DNA of 64,000 nt. Source: Lasiosphaeria ovina. Its lineage: Eukaryota > Ascomycota > Sordariomycetes > Sordariales > Lasiosphaeriaceae. The number at the start of each line of letters is the position of its first letter. Position 1 is the first letter of the stretch. Below the pieces are notes generated by a model, which worked only from the letters and a program-made list of their open reading frames with translations, ran no database searches and was not told the DNA's origin. Below are positions 1-11,535 of the stretch, piece after piece. Location of the stretch: the NCBI GenBank assembly GCA_033439765.1, contig JAULSN010000007.1, positions 2,666,001 through 2,730,000 of the forward strand. The letters are read 5' to 3'. The position numbers and the translations under genes were made by a program.

Positions 1-277
1 AACGGCAGCGACGTCTCGCGATCCTACTCCTCAGGCTTCAAGGTTTGCGCAAGTGGAGAGGTTCTCCCCCAACAATTGGAACCCTTGTCTCGTCAGACCG
101 TGCCTACCTACCTATTTGCCTGGTCGGCCGAGACCAGTCGTCGCTTCCATGATTTCGCTCCGTCCCCAGTTCGACTTCGCCCATCCTAGCCGGTGCTGCA
201 GTTCTAACCCTGGAGACGGGGAGGTAGCCAGATATTGGGAGGCGCGAGCGAGTGATCCTTGCATTTCAGATGGGGAG

Positions 278-2029
278 ATGAGCTCGTCACCACCGCCACA
301 GGCACTCCTTAACGGGGCGATTGAATTTTTTCCGCCTCTTGCCGAATACAATCTCGTGTCGGTGGATAGCCGTTCTCCACCAACAACTCCTACGCACCCC
401 ATCCGTGGAGTCCTCCACGAAGTCCATGAGGTCGGTGACGGCAACGACAGCTCCACCCACGGCCACGACCACAACTTCAAGGGCCACGAATCAGACGGTT
501 CCAGCGAAGCCTCGGCCCCGCGGTGTCTGATTCCCAACAGTTCTGCTGACTGGGAAGCCAAAAAGAGCATCATCAAGGAGTACTACATGGAGCAGAATCT
601 TATTCTCAACGACGTCATCGCCATCATGCAGGAGCAGCACAGGTTCAAAGCCACGTATGTCACTGCTTTGCTTCTGCGGCGACGCATTCTTCTCAAGATT
701 CGCTAACGGCGCGCCCACACCAGCGCGAGAATGTACAAGGGCCAGTTCGCCAAGTGGAAGTGGACCAAGTACAACAAGTCGGGGAAGCCCGGCACCACAA
801 AGCCGCCGTGCTCGAGGACAGCACGGAGAAAGGGGGTGGTGGCTCGGTCCGAGAGCCGCGACGCTGAACGCGCCCCCCGGGACTGCCACCCGCCCAAACA
901 ATACCTCACCACTCAAGAATACCTCCCGTGCCAGGAATACCACTCATCGACATCCCCCAGCCTACTTCCGTTGCTGTATCAAAACGATGAAGCATTCCAG
1001 TTAGAGGTAGCTTTGAGCGCCTACAGTGCCTACATCTCTGCATGGTGCCAGCGGAAGACGCCGTGGAGGACCGAGCCGTACCCTGGCGGGGCCGCAGCCC
1101 GGAAGGTCTCGATTTTGCAGCAGTTCAACGTCGCCTTCAATCACTTCAACTATGGTCGGTCCGAAAAGGGGGGGAATGCCCTGCGGCAGGCCTTTCGAAA
1201 AGTCGAAGATGCCGTGGCAAACGAGCTCGATGTCGAGGCCATCTGGGACTGCTGTCTCGCTGTGCCACAGCTCGCCCTAACCAGAGGCTGGGCGGACATC
1301 TTGGTCATGTTTACCGAATACCTCTACGAAATAGCGAGCGTGAAGAAGCCGGGGCACCCCATCACCCAGATTGCAATGAATATCTACAGGCTCGCCAGAC
1401 AGTCCGACAAGTGTGCGCTGCAGTCTTACATCGCACACGGCTGGGGGCTCTGGGTCAACCTCGTCACTCAACTTCGAGGGAGCCAGGACTACGTGACAAT
1501 CCACCTGAAGCGTGGCTACGTAATCCTCATGAATCCCGAAATGTCGATCGTGGCCACGCTGCTCGAGGACTTCGAGGGGTCGGTGCGAAGCTCGCTGGCC
1601 ACGGAGGGCGAGGTGAACACGACGAACCGGATCCTCGAGCTCGAGCAGCTGCTGGTGCGAATGTACATCCCGCTGTTCTCGGCCGAGTCGACCATACGGG
1701 CCCGCGTCATGCTGTCGGGGGTCGTACAGCGGCTTAGGGACAAGCACGGGAACAAGAACGTGCCGCAGCCGTGCTGGGACTATGTGGACCGGTACGAGTT
1801 CTTCAGCGCCCACCACTTCCTCGCGTCCATCGAAGACCATATGGGCGAGCACGAGAAGGCGGCCGACTACCGCCGCAGGAGCCTCGAGTCTCCCAAGGAC
1901 CGTTTCTGGTACCAGACGGCCCAGCGGCTGTGCGACTACCTGCAGTCGCAGCCCCAGTCTCTGGACCGTGTCGAGGAGGCCGAGACAATCTTGCGGCAAA
2001 CTCGAGAACTGACGTGGTTGACGGATTAA
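278..2029 (+). CDS. Clr5-domain protein, two exons
   Basis: Exons 278-654 and 724-2029, 560 residues. The intron (655-723) has donor GTATGT, branch GCTAAC and acceptor CAG, and splits the Clr5 domain at about residues 88-142. That domain runs from DWEAKKSIIKEYY through the HRFKAT/ARMYKGQFAKWKW junction, so the splice is well supported. The Clr5 domain is a helical module common at the N-terminus of Pezizomycotina proteins of mostly unknown role, named after a fission yeast silencing factor. The rest is a helical C-terminal region; its last about 80 residues (HFLASIEDHMGEHEKAADYR onward) look TPR-like. The start at 278 has G at -3. The frame is open further upstream and an in-frame ATG at 149 would add 43 residues, but its context is poor. 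A nuclear or regulatory role is inference. Confidence 0.8.
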
Positions 2030-3470
2030 GGGGCAACATGGCAAAGTCTGGTGGTCTGGTCTGATGCCTGGCTAGAGATGATGTTACGATACGACGGCGG
2101 TTCGGGGAGGTATTTTGGGTTTGATTTGACGACGCTTAGGTTTGGAACGGAACCATTGGTGTTATGTTTGTGAATATCTATTGGCTTTTACTGGGCATGG
2201 ATTTGGGGTAGCATTTGTCCCTTGGTGTTTTTGGTCATACTTTTAACGTTGTAGGGGTTTCTAGGAGCAATAACACCAGGACAACGGGCGGGCTATAGCG
2301 GCTGCCAGCTTTAGATGGCTTGCGCCTTGCAAAGCTAATATTTATCTCTGTCTTGTTATCAGAATTTATACATGTCTTGGGTTACAGTTATTCTCCAAGA
2401 TGTCCAGCAAAATTTAAATCACTCTAGAACTTCCAAAACGATACTATCCACTTAGCCCTTGTCGTTAACCCTATCAATCCTGTCTTCCTTGAAAATATCG
2501 CCTCATTTAATGGACTTTTTTACATCAAGTTTAGTAAAATGTAAACCGTTAATCAAATTTCACCAACGCGCCGTGATTAATAACAGATCAAAGCAGAACT
2601 CAACGACTAATTAACCAGGTACCTGAGGCTGAGAATATGTCATAGCACCATTGCCAGAATCAGTATATATCAGGACGCTAACAAAATAGCTTGTAATTAT
2701 GTTGTCACTGCAAAGGTCTTCGACCGCGGATTATGCTACTCTCCAGAATATTTCATATATTTCTTTAAACTATTACCGGACCTCGAGCAAGTCAGCTATG
2801 GCAAACAGAGTGAAATTATCTCGCCAATGCTCTCAAGCTCTGCCTCTAGAACCCGACTCATGACGTGATGAGCTCCTAAATCAACAGGGCAGCATCAATC
2901 CAAATCCGAACTGGTACGCCCCGCCACCTCACTCTGACAGGATGGCTCGCCACTCTGTACTTCAACGATAAGGGGCTTGGGAACCAGAAGATCCGCAATA
3001 ATTCCATTTACTGAAACGATCCTCTGTGCTAGGCCAGTTGTCCTAAGGGGTAGGTCAGGTTAGGTTAGGTTACAGTGCCGCCACGATTACAAGACGATGA
3101 CGGCATGACCGGACAGCATGTTCCCCGCAATATCACGACATAGCTACCTAAGAATGTCCCAGACGTTATTAGCCCTCGTTATGGTTTTCTCTCGAGTGCC
3201 ACGGTGTAGCTGAGCAGCAGATCTTGACCCAAGTCCGGAAATTCACCGTCGCCAAGTACGCCGACACGCCTCTTTATTCTCCCTCTTTTCTCGCACACTA
3301 TCATCAACGAGAAAAGAAAACACAATCCAGATTTAAACCAGACACATACAGACATACAGACAGACATACAGACAGAGAGAGAGCCACGACAATACCCCAG
3401 CTCAAAACAACACCCCATCCTTCCAGCACAAGTACACACACACAAACACACACACACGCACGCAGACAAC
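2030..3470. other. intergenic, AT-rich with GGTTA repeat
   Basis: This stretch has no supportable gene. From about 2100 to 2900 it is clearly more AT-rich than the flanking exons and full of stops in all frames. A GGTTA-type run lies near 3058-3074. Between 3340 and 3465 there are CAGACATA-like and CA microsatellites. Confidence 0.7.
3340..3466. repeat. CAGACATA, GA and CA microsatellites
   Basis: Interrupted copies of CAGACATA run into a short GAGAGA stretch. After a 40 bp gap comes a CA dinucleotide tract (about 3432-3464). These are simple-sequence repeats just upstream of a possible small coding exon. Confidence 0.8.
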
Positions 3471-3733
3471 CGCCAACAGCAACGTCAACCGCCAAACCCG
3501 GCAAGACCAGCAGCGACACAACACCACCAGACGAGACAACGGCCCTACAAAGCGGGCGGCGCGCAGCGGAAGCCAACACGGGGGTGGGGGCGCACGAGGC
3601 GATACTCACACAACACCAAGGGGCCGCTGCCGAGCACTACGCGGCGCGGTCGGCCGAGGGGGCGCCCGACAGCGGGGCGGACCAGAATGGGATTCCGCCT
3701 GAGAGCGTTATTGGGACGTCGAGGGATACATAA
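3471..3733 (+). CDS. possible 3' exon of a small unrecognised gene
   Basis: An open frame ends with TAA at 3733 and has strongly G/C-biased third codon positions from about 3480 onward. It encodes a polar, disordered-looking C-terminus with segments such as LQSGRRAAEANTGVGAHEA and NGIPPESVIGTSRDT. The frame is open upstream to about 3224 through microsatellites but contains no in-frame ATG, so a start would have to come from an upstream spliced exon. A CAG acceptor sits at the left boundary given. I recognise no family. It may also be chance GC-rich sequence. Confidence 0.25.
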
Positions 3734-4181
3734 TATAAGCAGCCGCTCCTCTCTTGGTCTAGTTGGTGGTGGGATTTTATAGTGAGGTTTACTGGGATTG
3801 GTTCTGTCTTTGGACGGAGGTCATGATAATTAGTAGACATCTGGCGTGGGGTGTCTTGTGAGTGGGGAAAGGGGATCACGGGGAAGGGCATTGGGTACTG
3901 GACAACCAGTGCCGTGTGGTTGGTAGTTGGTTGATGGGTTTGCATCCTGTTGGAGCTGAGATGTCTTTACCCAACCGGGCGACGTTCTCCCCCAGCCCCC
4001 GAGAAAAACCTCTCGAGTCTAGTCTTGAGTCTATCAACAAATGACAACCCCTCTTGTTCCCCTTCTCTCTATGTAGTCTAAACCAGCACGCAGTTCAGTA
4101 TCCACCAAGTAATGACATGTAAAACGACGTGTCTATAGCTCGCTCAAGAACCCCAGTCTTTTCTCAAATACACACGCCCAT
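3734..4181. other. intergenic spacer
   Basis: This is the region between a possible small exon and the 3' end of the minus-strand FSH gene. I see no gene in it. Confidence 0.6.
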
Positions 4182-4632
4182 TCACACCTTCCCCTCGACG
4201 CACTTCCTAATAAAGCCCACAAGCGGCATGACCCACTCCTTGCTGATGGGCACGTAGTGGCCGCCGGGGTGGACGACAACGAGGGGGTCCTGGCAGCGGT
4301 CGACGAGGGCCTGGCTGCGGGACTCGTCGACGACCGTGTCGAGGCTGCCGATGAAGTGCAGCGTGGGCGTGGCGATCTTGGCCGGCTCGTACAGCCAGCG
4401 CAGGTCCTCGGGCGGCGCGTAGAAGCCCGAATACACGACGGCGAACTTGAGCGGCCTCCCGCCGTTGGCCCGCCGCACCGCCGACACCCATGCCGCGTGC
4501 TCGGGCGGCGGCGGCCGTAGTCCCTGCCCCATAGTCTCGGTCTCCATCGCTGCCGCGAGCATCGCCGCCATGCTTCCGCCCTGGCTGAACCCGACCACAC
4601 CGTCAATGACGGGCTCGTCGCTCTCCTCGCCC

Positions 4633-4665
<33 letters not shown>

Positions 4666-5285
4666 ACTTCCGGCTCACCCGCTGTCGCAGGCGGCGGCGC
4701 GTTTGCCTCGGCCATGACGGCAGCGAGGCGGTCCATGCCGCGGTCGAGCAGGCGATACGAGCCGCTGGCGTTGTCCTTGCGGAACCAGGCCCAGGCGTTC
4801 ATGACATCATCTTCACCGTCTGCGGCAGCGGCAGCACTGGGCTCGTACCCGGGGATGTCGCGCGGCGACAGCCGGTTGGGCCCCGTGGGGTACAGCAGGG
4901 CGGGTACGAGATTCAGGGGCGCGAGGGCCTTTGCCAGCATCTTCTCGAGCGCGCGCGTCTTGGCGCGGAACAGCGCGCCCGACTGTGTGTAACCTGCGCC
5001 CCGTCGTTCGTCAGCGGTGCCGTTTTGTTATGTCATATTGTGTCAAGTCATGATGCAGGAGTGCTGTGTATCCGTATGTCCGGAGGAAGTTCCGCTGTGG
5101 GAGAGGTTGAGACAAGACATGAGCAACTAACCATGCAGCATCAATATCCTAACTTCCTTCTTGCTCGGCTTAGTACTGCTGCCGCCGCCATTGCTCTTCT
5201 GGTGCTTTGAGGCGAGTGGCGGTTGCTTCGCTTCGGCGGCTGTCTTCTGCAGCGGCGCAGTTGGAGTTTGGTCATCGTCACCCAT
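4182..5285 (-). CDS. FSH-family serine hydrolase, two exons
   Basis: Exons 5285-5132 and 4993-4182 on the minus strand, 321 residues. The intron (4994-5131) has donor GTTAGT and acceptor GCAG and restores the conserved LMLHGYTQSGALF strand-turn at residues about 48-60. The catalytic triad of the family is complete: nucleophile in GFSQGGS (about 189), Asp in FIGSLDTVVDE (about 267) and His in HPGGHYVP (about 296). FSH proteins are alpha/beta hydrolases related to yeast Fsh1-3 and to thioesterases such as LovG. Substrate and pathway cannot be read from sequence. A poly-Gln tract (about residues 160-171) from a CAG repeat sits just before the nucleophile strand. The start at 5285 has a good context; an in-frame ATG at 5387 would add 34 residues. 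Confidence 0.88.
4634..4665. repeat. CTG/CAG trinucleotide repeat inside a coding exon
   Basis: About ten CTG units (CAG on the coding minus strand) give an uninterrupted poly-Gln run in the FSH hydrolase, in a linker before the catalytic serine. Confidence 0.9.
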
Positions 5286-7958
5286 TGCGACACCTGTGGT
5301 AAGCCAAACTCTGCTGGAATGAGAAACGTGCGTCTTTTGGCTATTGGAGAGAGATTTTCCCGCTGCTGTTGTGAGGCTACGCAGCATGAGCTCATGGACT
5401 GTAAAGGCGTGGTTTGCGACGTTGCTGCCCCTTGCCCCTTGAGTGATGACCGGAGTGTTTTCGGCTTTCGGGGGACCTTGGGCTCGGAAAGCTTAGCAAT
5501 CTGAGGGCAGGTTCAAGGCCTCAAGTTCGGATTGCGGGGCTCAACAGACATCCACCCGATCAAGAAACTGGCAGCCATTATGGGGGAACACACAGGGCAA
5601 AAGTCAGGACAAAAGGACAGAGGCAATGGCAAAAACATCTCTGTATTTTTTAATATGGCACATTTTACGGAAAATCACGAAAGAGGCAGAGACCGGCGAT
5701 GGCAGTGCAACACCGACGACACCCAACACCCAACAACGGCCCCTCACAAATTGATGTGTATCGATACAACAAAGATAGCTATAGAGATGGAATGTAACCT
5801 CTACTGATTCCCAACATATCGAGGAGAATCAAGACGATCTCTCAATGCGGGCGCCCAGCAACGTGTCAAATATTTAATCTATGCCAGTGCGAAAACATCC
5901 ACATCAATTGAGAAAATGATTGTGAATGTCGATTTAACACGTTGAAACTCAACATGTTAACTGGCAAGCGCTGTCGACTTTCGTCTCGAGCAAAGTGCTA
6001 TCCCTCGGATCGGTCGGGAAAGGGAGGAAGGGAGGAATGGGGTAGGAGTTGTCACTATATTGATCGCAATATTGATGCCAAGAGGAGACACCAACGGCGG
6101 TGAGCACATGGGATCTCGGACTCGGAAGCCAAGGGGTATCGATTCGTGGCCAAGCGCATGCATGGCATGTGCAGTGGACGGTCTTGTTGTTCCAATGCCC
6201 AACCCGCACAAAGCCCGACCGTCCACGCCTCGGTCAGTGACACAAGTGCAGAGGGATCCGAGACAGCTCAATTGACGCCGGCTGCTGCTCTATGATACAA
6301 TGCCGACCTCTTGGGTCAACTCTCGGTGGGAAACCATGGGAAGAAAATGCTGGGCTGTTCTCGTCTCTATCATCACACCGCCGCCATCTCCACACTGTTT
6401 CGTCTAGTGGGCACTCGACTTGGCCCGCGGGTTTCTCGGGTCGTTCTTGAACTCGTCGGCTGATAACGAGGGGGAACCTGTCAGTACGCCGCACACGGGA
6501 GCCGACACCAAGGGATGCGTGATGCATACAGTTCATCATGGCGTTCTGCGCAGTGTTGACACCGTAGGCGATGACCAGACCTATGTCCCACATCGCGTCA
6601 GTCAGTCAGCTACCCGCGACCTCGAGGCGAATTGGGATCATCCAGGCAGGGACCGTCGAGGCGGCGACGGCTGCATCAGGGCTCTCGGGGGCGAGACGCA
6701 GGCGTACCGGCAATGAAGAAGGGAGCCATGGGCCTCACTGCGCGAATTGAATTGTCAGCACGAAGACACCACGCCAGGTGTCGCGGCAGCATCAATTGGT
6801 TGACGTACACACGGGCGTCGGGAACTTCTTGAGGGGGGTGATCCCGAGCCACGACATCTTGACGGTATCTGTGGTTGGTGACGGTGGAAGATTCGGTTGG
6901 GTTGCGTTGATGGAAGAGAGGTTGAGGTCGTGGAAAACAGTGTTTCTCGCAAGCTCGGCTTCGGAAGCTGTTGCTTGCCGGACGGTGGAGTCTACTGTGG
7001 ACACGAGACGTGCAGTTGCGGCCTGGAACTTCAGGCAACACGTTGGGCCGCCCCTCAAAACGTTTAGCGAGACCGGAAGGCCGAGGCAATGTTTCTCCGG
7101 CCTACTCTAGCGACACGCCGCAGCAGAGATCGCGTTTCGCATCCGGTTTTCCATCCCAAATTAAGCTTAAAAATATGAAGATAATTCCTGCACCAAATCA
7201 AACATCATGACAGTTTCTAAACATGAGGTGGTAAATATTGTAGCTGGAATAAGGCCTGGAAGTCACTAGCAAGCCCTCAACCCCCCGAAAGGTGTGCTGG
7301 AGGCTATATGCACCCCTAGACAGGTGACATCACTCCTCACATTTCCTCCAGGCCTGACTAAACGATAGGTGGTCTGAACTCTGTGGGCCGCCCCAAGGAA
7401 CCCCCATGCGGGCTGAGCTGCCAGTGCTGAGAGCATTGTCATTGGCACACCATCCAGCAGCATCAACTCCTTCCCATCGAGCAGCTTCGTGCATCCGCAA
7501 CGCCGTTCCTTTCACAAGTGCGGGGTGAGAGAAGACTGTTCCATCGACCAATTAACCTGCATATCTCCCCTCCTTCCCTGAGTTCTCACTGCTTCTCACC
7601 CTCCTTTCGGCTCCAGAAGTAACCTCAGTTCGGGAGTACAGAGACTCGCAGCTGTCTTGCTGTGCTGTGCTGTGCCGCACCTGCCTGTGCTTCCCCTCAG
7701 CTCGTGATCTTCGCAAGCTGCCCCAAACGGAAATCACCTTCTGCCTCTGCCGTGCGTTTCTGCTGCACTGCCCGCACCTCGCGCTCCCTGGAGCCGGCCG
7801 TGTCCGTCCAGAACACAACCACCCGGAACGAACCCTCTTTGTTGCCCATCAATTGCAGCTCAACTAGTCGGAACGGCATCGCCTGCTTTGGGCACTCATT
7901 CCCGCAACTTGCGGTTTTTTTGACGACCATCAAATACTTCTCACCAATATTGCCCAAT
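5286..7958. other. 2.7 kb intergenic region and NIPSNAP 5' leader
   Basis: The left edge is the promoter side of the FSH gene. I see no gene with a supportable start, splice signals or coding bias. The right end from about 7560, with CT-rich sequence and a TGCTG-rich stretch at 7655-7675, is probably promoter and 5' leader of the NIPSNAP gene. Confidence 0.6.
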
Positions 7959-9113
7959 ATGCTTTCGCAACGCGTTATCCGCACCGCCGCTCGGCAAACC
8001 CCGACGATCCGTGCCTTTAGCACGTCGCTGGCGGCCCAGCAGCCAGCAGACCCCAAGCAGCATACGCCGTCCCTCGGCGACATTGAACCAGAGCAGCACG
8101 AGGCCTTCAACAGCCGGCAGAAGCAGTTCCGGGCACAGCTTGCGGAGGCACAGAAGCAGCGGGAAGCCAGTGCGTTGTCCAAGTCATCCTCTTCACCCCC
8201 GCCCTCTTCTCCCTTGGCCCGTGGCCTGGGATCGCTAAGCACAGCGGCGGGAGCAGGAAATGCCGCGCGCTCGGCTGAGACGGACCAGGCCGGGCGCAAG
8301 GCCGGGCCGCTGACCAATTTGATATACGGCACCAAGGAAGGCCGTGAGATGGACGCGCAGATCGAAGCGAGCTTCAGCCAGGTACTGGCCCGCGGCAAGT
8401 ACGTCCACTCGATCGTCTTCCACGAGGTCAAGCCCGAGAACATCGACGAGTACGTCGCCCTGGTGGGCGAGTGGTACCCGCGCATGGCCAGCATGCCGGA
8501 GAATAAGGTTCATCTGGTTGGGAGCTGGCGGACCGAGGTGGGCGACTGCAATACATTTGGTGAGCTCTTTCTCCGAAACTATATACCTCATAGCCTCGCG
8601 GCAAGCTAACCCGGTTTGTCTCTTGCAGTCCACATCTGGGAATACCAGCGCTACCAAGGCTACCACGCCTCGATGCACTCCATCGCGCAGCATCCCGAGT
8701 ACCCCGAGTTCGACCGCAAGCTGCGGGCCTTGATCACGAGCAAGAATAGCTCGCTGATGCAGGAGTTTAGCTTCTGGCCTACGACGCCGCCGCGCCAGCT
8801 GGGCGGCCTGTTCGAGCTGCGGTCGTACACGCTGCACCCGGGCAACCTGCTCGAGTGGGAGACGCACTGGCGGCGCGGGCTCAAGGCGCGGCGCGAGGTC
8901 ATGGAGGGCGTCGGCGCGTGGTTTGTCCAGATCGGCGACCTCAACACGGTCCACCACCTGTGGCAGTTTGCCGACCTCGAGGAGCGCAAGATCCGCCGTG
9001 AGAAGAGCTGGGGCATAGAGGGCTGGGCTGACACGGTGCACAAGACGGTGCCCCTTATTCAGGAGATGAAGAGCCGCATCTTGATCCCCATGCCCTGGTC
9101 GCCAGTGGCTTAA
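7959..9113 (+). CDS. NIPSNAP-family mitochondrial protein, two exons
   Basis: Exons 7959-8559 and 8629-9113, 361 residues. The intron (8560-8628) has donor GTGAGC, branch GCTAAC and acceptor GCAG, and joins NTF to VHIWEYQRYQGYH. The N-terminus (MLSQRVIRTAARQ...IRAFSTS) is a typical amphipathic mitochondrial presequence, which fixes the start. The frame is also open upstream. Residues about 135-240 and 255-361 are the two ferredoxin-like repeats of NIPSNAP proteins, with RSYTLHPGNLLEWETHWRRG and a C-terminal IPMPWSPVA ending. Metazoan NIPSNAP1/2 are mitochondrial matrix proteins that take part in mitophagy signalling; the fungal role is not established. A low-complexity Ser/Pro linker lies at about residues 75-95. 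Confidence 0.92.
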
Positions 9114-9733
9114 AGCGTGCGTTGCCCACACTCTGCGAGACCCACGAGGCTAGGAAGCCTAGGGCGTTACACGAGGCGAGCAGAGGAGAAGTAGAGTGAC
9201 CTGTGGAGTTGTCGTGTATGTGAAGCCTAGGCATTTAGAGGGTTTGGGTTTTGGCACGTGGATTAACTTGATAACTACGGACATTGGCAGCCGGCTTTAG
9301 CACGTTTTTTGCCTCTATTGTCACGTTGCAAGGAACTAGTATTTGTATATTTGGCAGCGGAGCAGTATATACCTCTAGCATACAAATTTTCTGCACGAGT
9401 ATCGTGTGGAATTTAATTGGTGGGGTATTCATTCGTGTTACGTAGTGTATTCCCTGTGAAGCCGCCAACACAAGCTGCAGAAAACACCAGAACAGAAACA
9501 AGTCAAACACCGCAATGCCTGAAACAACATATGAATCCCTTAGTGTAGTACGTCCTGTCCAACTCCAGCCAGTTTGAGCAGCAGTCGTCGTAGTAGTACT
9601 CGTCGTCGTCCTCGTCCTCGGCGCCGTCGACGCCGCCACCGCCACCGCCAAGCGACCTCGCCGGGCGACGGCATACCAAAACGGCGGCGGCGGTATTGCT
9701 GCTGCCGCCGTCATCGCCAGAACATCTCGACCG
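9114..9733. other. convergent 3' spacer
   Basis: The spacer lies between the convergent NIPSNAP and RAV2 genes and should hold both terminators. It includes imperfect GTC/CGC triplet stretches at about 9586-9660. I see no gene. Confidence 0.6.
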
Positions 9734-11027
9734 CTAGTCCTCCAGCTCCTCGCCCATGACGGCGGCGAGGTTCCGCCTCGCCACGTCGAGTGTATGCCCC
9801 AGCGCCGTGAGCTTCGCCGACAGCGACATCAGGCTCGGGTCCGCGCTCTCGACGCGCACTTTTTCCCGCACGAATACGTCCACCTCCTTCCTGCCCGCAC
9901 CGCCAAGGTCGGGACTGCTGCTATGCGTGGCTGTGGCTGGGACGGGGGCATGCTTGATCCCTTCGCCATCGCTGCCGCTGTCCCGGCAGCAGAAGCCAAA
10001 CACGCGGTCAGACTCGTCGTGCTCGAGCCGCCGCGCCGTGCCAATCGCCAGCGCCAGCTTGGTGCCAAAATTGACCGGCGCGTCCGCCGGCTCCAGGCTG
10101 CGCAGCCACAGCACCAGGCAGCTGTCCTGGATGCTTAGGAAGAAGCTCAGCGCTGGAGTCACTTCAGCCATGTGCGGCAGACAAGACAGCGGCGGCGCAA
10201 AATGCGACGCCGCCACCGACCGCGTCGTCCATGACGGGTCCGCCGACGTCAGAGGCGCGCCCTTGAGCACCGCCGAGGCCTCGCTGAGCGACTGCGAGAG
10301 CAGCCGCAGCTGGGCTGCAAGGAACTGCGGCGACGAGACGGGGCCGTTGTTGTTGCTGTTCTTAGCGCCGGCAGGAGGGGATGATGCCGTGCCAGAAGGA
10401 TATGGGTATGAGTATGAGAGCGTGAGGTTGAGCAGGTCAATCGAGTTCGTCAGGAGCGTGTGCAGCAGAGTCAGGGGCCACAGGTGGATGGGGTGGTCCG
10501 GGCTGATGGTCAGGGTCTGGTGCGGCAGCGTGCGCATACGGAGGTAGATGGTCTAAGAGGCAGCGAGGTGGGCACGGGTTAGTAAGAGGGTCAAGCCAGC
10601 CGCCATCTGTTTTGAGGGGGAGGGTAACATACCCCTTTCACGATGCGCGTCCCCACGCGCGTGATGTGCCCCTTGACGATCTCGTTCCTGGGCGTGCTGA
10701 TAACCAGAGTGCTCCCCGGGTCGATGGGCGCCAGGAGCGCATAGCAGTCCTCGAGGCCGTGCTTGAGGTTGGTCAGGGTTTCGTGTAGCTCTTGGACGAG
10801 CCAGTCGAGTTCCCGTTTCTGCTTCGGCGGCGGCGGCGCAACCGGAGACTCGATTAGCACCCACGATTCCAGCATGTCGGCAGCCATGGCAGCTCGTTGG
10901 TTCTCTGTTGTCCCTGGGCTTGGGTGGCCGCGCCCGGGAGAGATGGGGAGTGTCGACTTACCTGGGATGCCTCTACGGCGGTTTTAAGCTGGTCGGGCGC
11001 AATAGGAGGCCAGATTTCTACAGACAT
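9734..11027 (-). CDS. RAV2: RAVE complex subunit Rav2 (Rogdi-like), three exons
   Basis: Exons 11027-10962, 10902-10633 and 10552-9734, 384 residues. Introns are 59 and 80 nt with donors GTAAGT and GTATGT. The first exon gives MSVEIWPPIAPDQL. The second carries LDWLVQELHETLTNLKHGLE and CYALLAPIDPGSTLVISTP, and joins VKG to TIYLRMRTLPHQTL in the third, all characteristic of the Rogdi/Rav2 family. Rav2 works with Rav1 and Skp1 in the RAVE complex, which reassembles V1 and Vo sectors of the vacuolar H+-ATPase. The C-terminal half is helical, with Gly/Ser-rich insertions around residues 160-175 and 300-325. The acceptor of intron 1 is read as ACAGAG to keep frame; an alternative acceptor two bases earlier would break it. 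The gene diverges from POP7. Confidence 0.9.
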
Positions 11028-11535
11028 GGTTGCTATTGTCGTTGACTCTTGCGAGCCGGGCAGGCACCCATCTTCCAGGGTGGTGCTCGAGAAATCGTGT
11101 TCAGATGGCTATTGCTTACTGTGTACTGATGGGATGAGATGGGAGAATAAACGGTGCCTGGAGATAGCTAAGGTCCGTAGTGGGTGCGGTGACGTGGAGT
11201 GATAGTGTCTAGAAGGGGCAGGCGGTGAGATGTTCTCCAATGCTCACTTCTGAGTCTGGGGGTAGCTAGGGGGCCCACCCACCCCACCTCTGCAACCTTT
11301 TCTGGTCTCCAGCTTCCCGGGTCGGTTTGTTTAGTTGAATCCAAACTTAACCGAACACCACACGAATCGCTCACGACACGAGTCGCTGACGACACTCTCA
11401 GCGGAACCATATACCATTTTCTAATGGTGAACTCCTATCTCTAAAATCGAGTCTCCTGAGGCGGCGATCACCCACCTAAAACCGAAGACACCCGTTGCAG
11501 TCGTCCCCTGAGCAACATACTCGCCTGGCGACGGC
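11028..11535. promoter_or_regulatory. shared divergent promoter region, RAV2/POP7
   Basis: A 508 bp gap separates the start codons of the divergently transcribed RAV2 and POP7 genes, so both promoters must lie here. There is no gene in it and no specific binding motif I would defend. Confidence 0.6.

Noticed and set aside
3055..3075. GGTTA run as a telomere
   Set aside because: Only a few copies, imperfect for fungal TTAGGG, and located inside gene-bearing sequence on both sides.
10903..10905. Earlier CAG acceptor for RAV2 intron 1
   Set aside because: It would shift the frame of the well-conserved second exon; the AG two bases later keeps it.
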